From positions 305,758,740 to 305,822,739 of the forward strand of contig CM040120.1 in assembly GCA_022559845.1 (NCBI GenBank): a stretch of 64,000 bases of DNA. The letters are read 5' to 3'. Every line of letters starts with the position of its first letter. Position 1 is the stretch's first letter. The notes under the pieces are model-generated. The model was not told the DNA's origin and ran no database searches. It saw only the letters and a list, made by a program, of their open reading frames with translations. A program made the translations under genes and the position numbers. This document shows, in pieces, positions 57,741-64,000 of this stretch. This stretch comes from Amorphophallus konjac (lineage: Eukaryota > Streptophyta > Magnoliopsida > Alismatales > Araceae).

Positions 57741-58492
57741 AAGCCAATTTTGTCCCGGTAATAAGAGCCCTACTTGTCCCACTTGGAAGCTACTGAGGTC
57801 GGCGTGCTTTTTGAAATGACAATCCCTAGCCAGGGCCAATTTGTGTGATGGCGCTTCTACCTAGGCCATACCCCGGGTACTGTCTAGTCCTAAAAGAAAA
57901 ATAGAAATAAGGGGGTAAGCTTAAGCCAGGTATAGAGGTTTCAGGGTTTGAGTCCTTCTCACAACGACCCGTTCAGAGATTCGGAATGTTGAGCCGGGAC
58001 TTTGTGTCTGTTATCGAACCTTTATCCAACCTAGGCACGCATACGACCGGGCTCATAATGTCCCGCGGGGGAACTTCACTGCCACTCTTGCCATGCCTAG
58101 TTTCATGCTTTTGCGGAGCTTTGATTTTTGAACTTCGAGCTTTTGAGATTAACTTTTAATTTTGCTTTTGTGCTACTCCCTTTTTCTTTTTTTCTTTGCT
58201 TTTTCCTATGGAATTAGGTCATAACGGACTACCCCTATTTGAGATCTCCTCTCATTAGGGTGTCTATATCAGTCATCGGCCCCTTATATACCTCTCGCCC
58301 CTAGATTCAGCCGAGGAGGGAAACAGACAGGGACCTTGACTTCCCCCGGGCATGGCCAAGGAGAAAACGGTGTTTACATAATTGGGGAACCCGACCAGGG
58401 ACGTCATGAAGTGTGTGATTTGCCGAACTCGGGGTCCTTCTTCGTGATCGAGGAAAGGGATAGCTTGCTACCGGGCATTCATTAGCCTGACT

Positions 58493-60669
58493 CTAAGAAT
58501 AAAAGCGCTTAAGATACAACCCATTCCAAGCGTGAGACAGCTCCTCACCTTCTGCGTTGACTAAGCGATACGCGTTCCCTGGATAAGCATCTCTAACAAT
58601 GAACAGACCTTCCCAGTTAGGTTATAATTTAGACCTGGGACCTCCGGACCGAATGAATTTTTATTTCAAAACCATATCTCCTACTTGAAATTAACATTTA
58701 ATGACCTTATTTTGAAAATAATGCGAAACTCTCTTTTGATAAACGGACACGTGATCGGCCGCATTCATACTCTTCTCATCCAAGAGTTCCAACTGGACGA
58801 GCAACGCCTCTCGACGTTCATCGAGATTAAGTTCCTTATCGAGCTGCACCCTTAGGGACGGAATTAAGATCTCATATGGGAGTACTGCCTCCATCCCGTA
58901 GGTGAGAGCATAGGGGGTTTGTCCCGTAGGAGTACGGACAGAGGTGCGGTAAGTCCATAGAGCTTCCACTAATCGTTCAGGCCAATCAGAAAATTTGAGA
59001 GATTCACATGTTTTCTTTATGATTTAAAGAATGGTTTTATTAGTGGCCTCGGTTTGGTCGTTGCCTTGAGGATGATATGGTTATGAATGATGCAATGCAA
59101 TATTGAACTTCTTACAAAGGTCCTTGAGCTCTTGAGAGATGAACTGGGGTCCATTGTCGGTGACGATGCTGCTTGGCACTCCGAACCGCGAGGTGATATT
59201 CTTCATGATGAAGCGGCACACCGTGGTTGCTTTTATCTCTGCGTACGCCTCCGCTTCGGCCCACTTGGTGAAGTACTCAGTGGCAGTAAGGATGAAGGAT
59301 TTTTGCTTAGTTTCAGAGTTGGGATCACCGAGCGGGCCAACAATGTCGAAAGCCCACATTGAGAATGGCCAAGGAGCAGATAGAGGATGTAGAGATGAAG
59401 CTGGAGCGTGGATTTTATCAGTGTGGAGTTGGCATTTAAGACACCTCCGGACATAGAGGGAGCAATCTTCCTCTAGAGTGGGCCAATAATAACCCTGCCT
59501 AAGGATCTTCTTCGCTAGAGCCTGGCCATTAACATGACCTCCACACTCAGTAGAATGGGCTGCTTCAGCCACCTTCCAAGCTTCATCATCATCTAGGCAT
59601 CTCATGAGCATTCTATTGAGAGCACACCTGTACAATTCTCCAACAATTATAGTGTACTTTGAGGCGACTATTCTGATAGCCTTATGATGCTCGTCGTTTG
59701 CCCCTTCAGGGAACGATCCATCTCTGCAATACAGCTCGATCTCATGATACCATGGCAACTCTTCTTCCTCCAAGATCTGTTCTAATTCTGTTAGGGATAC
59801 CTCTTTCAAATCTTCCTTCTCAACCCTAGCTTCTACAGTCTTCCTAAGGTTGTGATACTAAGGATCGTGAAGAGAAGGTGCGTCCAATCTCTGAACGATA
59901 ATAGTCTCAGTGCTCCGACTGAGAGGGAAAGATAAAGAGGAAGAAAGTGATGCCAGCGCATCGGCGAGAATATTCTAAGATTCGGGAGTATGAATATAGA
60001 TCAATTTGAAGAATTGCCTAGCCAATAGAGTGACCAAATCTTGATATGGCTTGAGCTTCGGGTCACGGGTGCGGTAAGTGGACAGAACTTGCCGCAGGAT
60101 GAGCTGAGAGTCCCCTATGATGTTCAAATAGTGTGCACCTAAGAGGTAGGCGTGCTTCAATCCTGCTAGAAGCACCTCATACTTAGCGATGTTGTTGGTA
60201 GCAAGAAATCAGAGTTGGTAAGCAAATGGAATCATCACCCCTTCCGGAGTTAGTAGAACGGCACCTATCCCTCAGCCTTGAGAATCGAGTGCACCATCGA
60301 AGTGTAGAGACCAAAAGGGATGATGGGTAAGAACAAAGAGATGCTCATCAGGGAAATCATCTTGAATAGAGTCTGTGCAGGGGATGGGAAGATGGGCAAG
60401 ATGCTCAGCGATGGCATATCCTTTGATTACCTTCTGAACAACGAATGTGATATCGAACTGAGAGAGAAAGCTCTATCAGCGAGCTAACCCACTAGAAAGG
60501 ATAAGCTTTTCTAAGAGATAACGGATCGGGTCCATTCTAGAGATCAACCTAACTGGGTGGGCTAGAAAGTAGTGTTTCAATTTCTGAGCTACACATACTA
60601 AGGCGGCACAAGTCTTCTCCATAGCGGTGTATTTGGTCTCTATTGGGTTGAATAACCTGGAGAGGTAAT
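58493..60669 (-). pseudogene. RNase H, second RNase H and integrase of Tat A2 pol
   Basis: Reading the minus strand from 60669: RT/RNase H connection and first RNase H (YLSRLFNPIETKYTAMEKTC); then a second, separate RNase H (LHFDGALDSQ..GIGAVLLTPEG, NNIAKYEVLLAGLKHA, IIGDSQLILRQ, ILADALASLSS), the extra domain characteristic of Tat-clade elements; then integrase with zinc site (H-x-GGHVNG..CLKCQ), catalytic D in FDIVGP, D in VTDNGPQF, and E in GNDQTEATNK; C-terminus PNWEGLFIVRDAYPGNAYRL ends at a TAG (58495-58493). At least six stops in the RNase H part and two in integrase, mostly TGA or TAA in place of Arg, Trp or Lys codons. It is interrupted upstream by C3. Confidence 0.88.
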
Positions 60670-62275
60670 TGTAAGGATTCGGTCAGCCCGGTTCGGGCAA
60701 CGCAACGGATAATAAAATTTATTTACCCGAACCCAGCTTGTTGGAATCCTAGAAACGTGTTCTAATCGATGCATTAAAATATACAACCCCTAACTACGGG
60801 TTGCAGATTTCACCTTGCGTGGAACGACGCTGTCTGTAGTGCCCGATGTAGATTTTTACGCACTCCGAGCCGCACAGATGCACGGCCTCTAGAGCTGATC
60901 CACACGGATCCTCGGGCAGAGACGGTATCCTCCCGACACGATCTTCCCCAAGCTTTCCCCTTCTAGAGAGAAAGAGCTTCTAGGGAGAGAGAGAGAGCAA
61001 GAGGGAGGAAGGGGAGGAGAGAAAACCTCTCTTTTCTTCTTGTTAATGCTTGATTCTAGAAGAGAAGGAAGTTTTCATGTAGGTGCTATATATATAGATT
61101 TAGGTCCTTTTCAAAAGAACCCAAAAGGATCAAAATCGTATATATGTCCTTCCTATTATTATACATATGTATTAAGCCATTCTTATACTCCTTTCCAAAA
61201 GGAATTTAAGACTTTTAACATATACATTTGTACAATAATAATCCGTCACCCAAGAATTCATTATGTGTGATCCTCTAGGTCCATAGTCATTCTAGTTTAA
61301 GGCCCATTAACTTCTAATTCCCAATTAGAAGTAAACTAAACTCATTATTCGTGTCTACTGGAGCTGAATAATAGTTTAATTTATTCTAAACCTTTGATCA
61401 CGTTGGGTCAAGCAAATCTGCGTGATCCTAGAGGACGCCGAGTTTAAACCAGTCTGTCTGGTACCTGTAAGTCTATAGCTGCCGCGTCGCTATAATCCCT
61501 CGCTCCTTCTATGAGTCTGGTTGGATCGAGGGTATGGTTTCTGTCAAACCCCATGATCGTGCCATTTGACCATGACCTCCTTTAAGTGCATGGCGTCTAT
61601 TCTAAACGAACTCACACGACCCTGGCCAGGGATTTAATGGAGCGTTAGTGTCATGACCCATTAACTGTCTGATATATACCCTGCAGTGAGCGATCCCCTC
61701 TTGACCATTGATGATCTTCACACGTATCCTAAAATGATTAATGACTCGGTAATTCATGACTTATGGTTAAAGTCACTTAGCCAAGTAATTAAACCATTCC
61801 TGTCCTCGTGTAAGATCCGATCAATGTCTCAGGTCAAAGGACCAACGATACTACTGAGACAGTTGGATCTTCAGTTGACATTAGGCATAATCAACCATCT
61901 GAAGATCCAATAGCGGATCAGTTCAGTGTACATTCTTCCAGGACGTACACCTATACATATGTGTTGGTGCCACGCACCAATGACCATGAGACTGGTCACT
62001 TACACATCATGTGTACTGGTTTAATAGGTAATCAAAGTCCCCAAGTGATTACCCTCCAACCAGGAACAGTTTAAGGTATGTGTCCATATAAAGTCAGTCT
62101 CATGATCGAGATCTCATCTCGAGCTGACTTTACAACCACATATCCTAGGGACATCGTAAAGTAATATATAATCACATATTTATGCTCAAATACCACTTTA
62201 TTAATAATGAACAAAATCATACAACTATTGGGCCTACTCAACCCTAAATTGGCTTGCAGCACACCAACACTAACA
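60670..62275 (-). mobile_element. 3' LTR of C3
   Basis: 1,606 bp, TGTAAGGATTCGG...CACTAACA on the plus strand. A minus-strand TATA run (TATATATATAG) lies near 61087. Followed by the PPT (minus strand caagtgggagat, 62276-62287). No gene inside. Confidence 0.85.
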
Positions 62276-62289
62276 ATCTCCCACTTGAA

Positions 62290-62972
62290 TTATAGCCAAT
62301 TATCCACAACTTTGAGGCCCATCTTATCCCGATGGCGCTCAAATATAATCTGTGTCAAAGGCTTAGTCAGTGGATCTGCTATGTTGTCTTCTGACGGTAC
62401 ACTCTCTACCGCGACATCTCCACGATCAACAATCTCCCGAATAAGGTGGAAGCGCCTCAGAATATGCTTCGACCTTTGGTGAGATCTTGGTTCCTTCGCC
62501 TGGGCGATGGCCCCATTATTATCACAAAATAATGGGATGGGAGCTGATATCTTGGGAACTACGCCGAGTTCCAAGATGAATTTCTTCATCCAGATGGCTT
62601 CCATAGCAACTTCAGTCGCAACAATATATTCTACCTCCGTCGTCGAGTCTGTTGTCGTATCTTGCTTGGAGCTTCTCCAACTGACTGCCCCTCCTCCATT
62701 CAACATGAATAAAAATTCAGACTTGGATTTGCAGTCATCTGGATCTGACTGGAAACTAGAGTATGTGTAAGCTCTAAGCAGTAGGTCCTCTCTTCCATAA
62801 AGTAGAAAAAGATCCTTAGCCATTCGCAAGTACTTAAGGATGCCCTTTACTGCCTTCCAATGCTCTTCGCCTGGATTTACCTGATATCTACTGACAATAC
62901 TCAAAGCATTGGCAACATCGGGCCGTGTACATAGCATTGCATAGATGATTGACCCTATGGCCGAAGCATAGG
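62290..62972 (-). pseudogene. RNase H region of C3 pol, truncated
   Basis: Open from YASAIGSIIYAMLCTRPD to the stop after VVDNWL, about 226 codons. RNase H landmarks are present (TDSTTEVEYI in place of TEAEY, LFCDNNGAIAQ, EPRSHQRSKHILRRFH). Its upstream part is removed by the element at 62973. The TYSSF segment replaces the usual TD-x-S/D-F of the first active-site Asp (C1 has TDYSF), a likely inactivating change. Confidence 0.85.
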
Positions 62973-64000
62973 TGTCACGTCCCGAGCGCGGAAGATACTC
63001 GGATATGCGCGATGAGTTTATATCAATCATGTCAATCAGAGTAGTAGTGTATTCGACACCAAAACAGAGATGCGCAAAATAGAAAGATAACCCAATCCTT
63101 TATTCCATAATGGATAGACTATTACAAATCCAATACTCTATTCAATTAAAAAGGAAAAGTACATAGTTGACTCAAGAAAATAGGAAAAAGACTAGATGAC
63201 ACTTGGAAAAGTTCTATCTCTTTCACTCTTGACCATTCCCATCCGATTGACTTCCCTCGTCGTCGGAATTACCTGAAAAGTAGGGAACACACGGAGTGAG
63301 CGAACGCTCAGTAGGAAAATATATCTCAAATGCTAGCAAGGGGTTTAAATAATTACATCTTTCATGTATGTACTGTAGCTATGCATGCTCGGATAAAACG
63401 ACAAGTTAGAGAGAGAATTTATCAATAAGACAGCAAGATGAACTAGTCATGAGCTTTCAAGAAAAGATAACAAGATATTCAAGCAAGTACTCTTTAGCAA
63501 GTCATGTCAAGAACTTTGGCTATCATGTATCAAGCAAGCAAGTAATTACCCTTTTTCGGGTCACGCAAGTCATGTCAAGTCAAGTACGAGTCAAGTACAA
63601 GATTTGTGTGGAATGTCCAATCAAGCTAGTCATGCACTCGGTATAATGCCAGATACCTTATCATTCAACTGCCATGGGCACAAGTACTTTCGGGTGCTCC
63701 TCCCAAGACCAGATCGGGCCCTATATGCGCAGGCATTTATCATGTATATTTGACATCCACTCTTGTATATATGTATAGCCAATATGGAATTTCAACAATT
63801 TAAGCTTGTAGACACGTAGGATAACTTTGAGAGAATGGAGTCCAAAAATACGATATTAGACATAGATAGGCGATAACAACGGTACAATCACGATGAACGA
63901 TGAAACTAGGTGGAATTAGGTTCCCTTAACTCGGGTACCATGACAAGTAAGTGCCCATATGTAGATGGTCACTCTTTTTATATAGAATTGAGATCCACAA
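62973..64000 (+). mobile_element. Left end of another probable LTR element
   Basis: C3 pol is cut after ATAGG (62968-62972), and the new sequence starts TGTCACGTCCCGAGCGCGG, the form seen at the start of LTRs of some plant chromoviruses. Text around 63270-63320 (acctgaaaagtagggaac..gtgagcgaacgctcagtagg) also resembles such LTRs. No coding capacity in the 1 kb visible; the right end is outside the window. Confidence 0.5.

Larger units (their letters stand above)
56698..58492. other. Non-coding region between antisense gene and pol end of Tat A2
   Basis: No gene seen. It contains six Tat A palindromes (56951-57207), an AT-rich minisatellite (57440-57740) and an unremarkable GC-moderate stretch (57760-58490). 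Confidence 0.6.
26694..60669 (-). mobile_element. Tat A2: Tat-clade gypsy element, opened by nested insertions
   Basis: On the minus strand: pol tail with RNase H, second RNase H and integrase (60669-58493), an untranslated stretch with an AT-rich minisatellite, two antisense genes (DUF7745-like 55350-56697 and PMD-like 29833-54729, both plus), spacer, PPT and 3' LTR (26694-28536). The dual RNase H is the diagnostic character of the Tat clade. Copia C2 (30558-52599) splits the PMD gene and copia C3 splits the RNase H region at 60669/60670; the rest of pol, gag and the 5' LTR lie beyond C3 and are not in view. Without C2 the visible part is about 11.9 kb, so the whole element was large. Confidence 0.8.
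60670..62972 (-). mobile_element. Ty1/copia element C3, 3' part
   Basis: 3' LTR 60670-62275 and the end of pol (62290-62972), minus strand. It belongs to the same broad group as C1 (LTR starts TGTAAGG, RNase H ends alike) but is clearly divergent. It is inserted in Tat A2 pol and cut at 62973 by another element; its remaining part is outside the window. Confidence 0.85.

Overview
This window looks like heterochromatic, repeat-packed DNA from a flowering plant. Every coding region I can recognise belongs to, or is carried by, an LTR retrotransposon of the Ty3/gypsy or Ty1/copia superfamily. Plant-specific signs are the tRNA-iMet primer-binding sites, Tat-type gypsy elements with two RNase H domains, plant mobile domain (PMD)-like and DUF7745-like genes, chromodomain gypsy tails and a SIRE-type copia. 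I found no convincing host gene, rRNA, tRNA or CRISPR array. The species cannot be told from the sequence.

Layout. 1-7128: right part of a Tat-like gypsy ('Tat B', plus strand) with a very long antisense open frame (1-2806, minus), a polypurine tract and a long truncated 3' LTR rich in GGCGCGCC palindromes. 7129-11932: a decayed chromodomain gypsy ('G1', plus) keeping gag and the last part of pol. 11933-16067: right part of a second Tat-like element ('Tat A1', plus) with an antisense spliced PMD-like gene and a 3' LTR. 16206-25477: a nearly intact Ty1/copia element ('C1', minus) with 1,536-bp LTRs and a CTCCT target duplication. 26694-60669: another copy of the same Tat family ('Tat A2', minus), in which a PMD-like gene and a DUF7745-like gene lie antisense between pol and the 3' LTR. 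It is opened at 30557/52605 by a 22-kb SIRE-like copia ('C2', minus, 30558-52599). C2 itself contains a young non-autonomous gypsy ('G2', plus, 32635-41129) and a Tat B-type solo LTR (43320-46330). 60670-62972: a third copia ('C3', minus) inside the Tat A2 RNase H region, itself cut at 62973 by another probable LTR element that runs off the window.

How the parts relate. Removing the insertions in order rejoins broken coding frames: the PMD gene across C2, and the C2 polyprotein across the solo LTR. The order of events is therefore readable. Three unrelated families each carry their own set of short palindromes: RCGGTC..GACCGCY in Tat A, GGCGCGCC in Tat B, GTGTCGAC..GTCGACAC in the C2 LTR. Two gypsy elements (G1 and G2) have independently kept only gag plus the integrase C-terminus/chromodomain. 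The least ordinary items are the antisense gene cassettes of the Tat elements, the palindrome sets, and the G2 fusion frame with its repeated GC-x-GPP motif.
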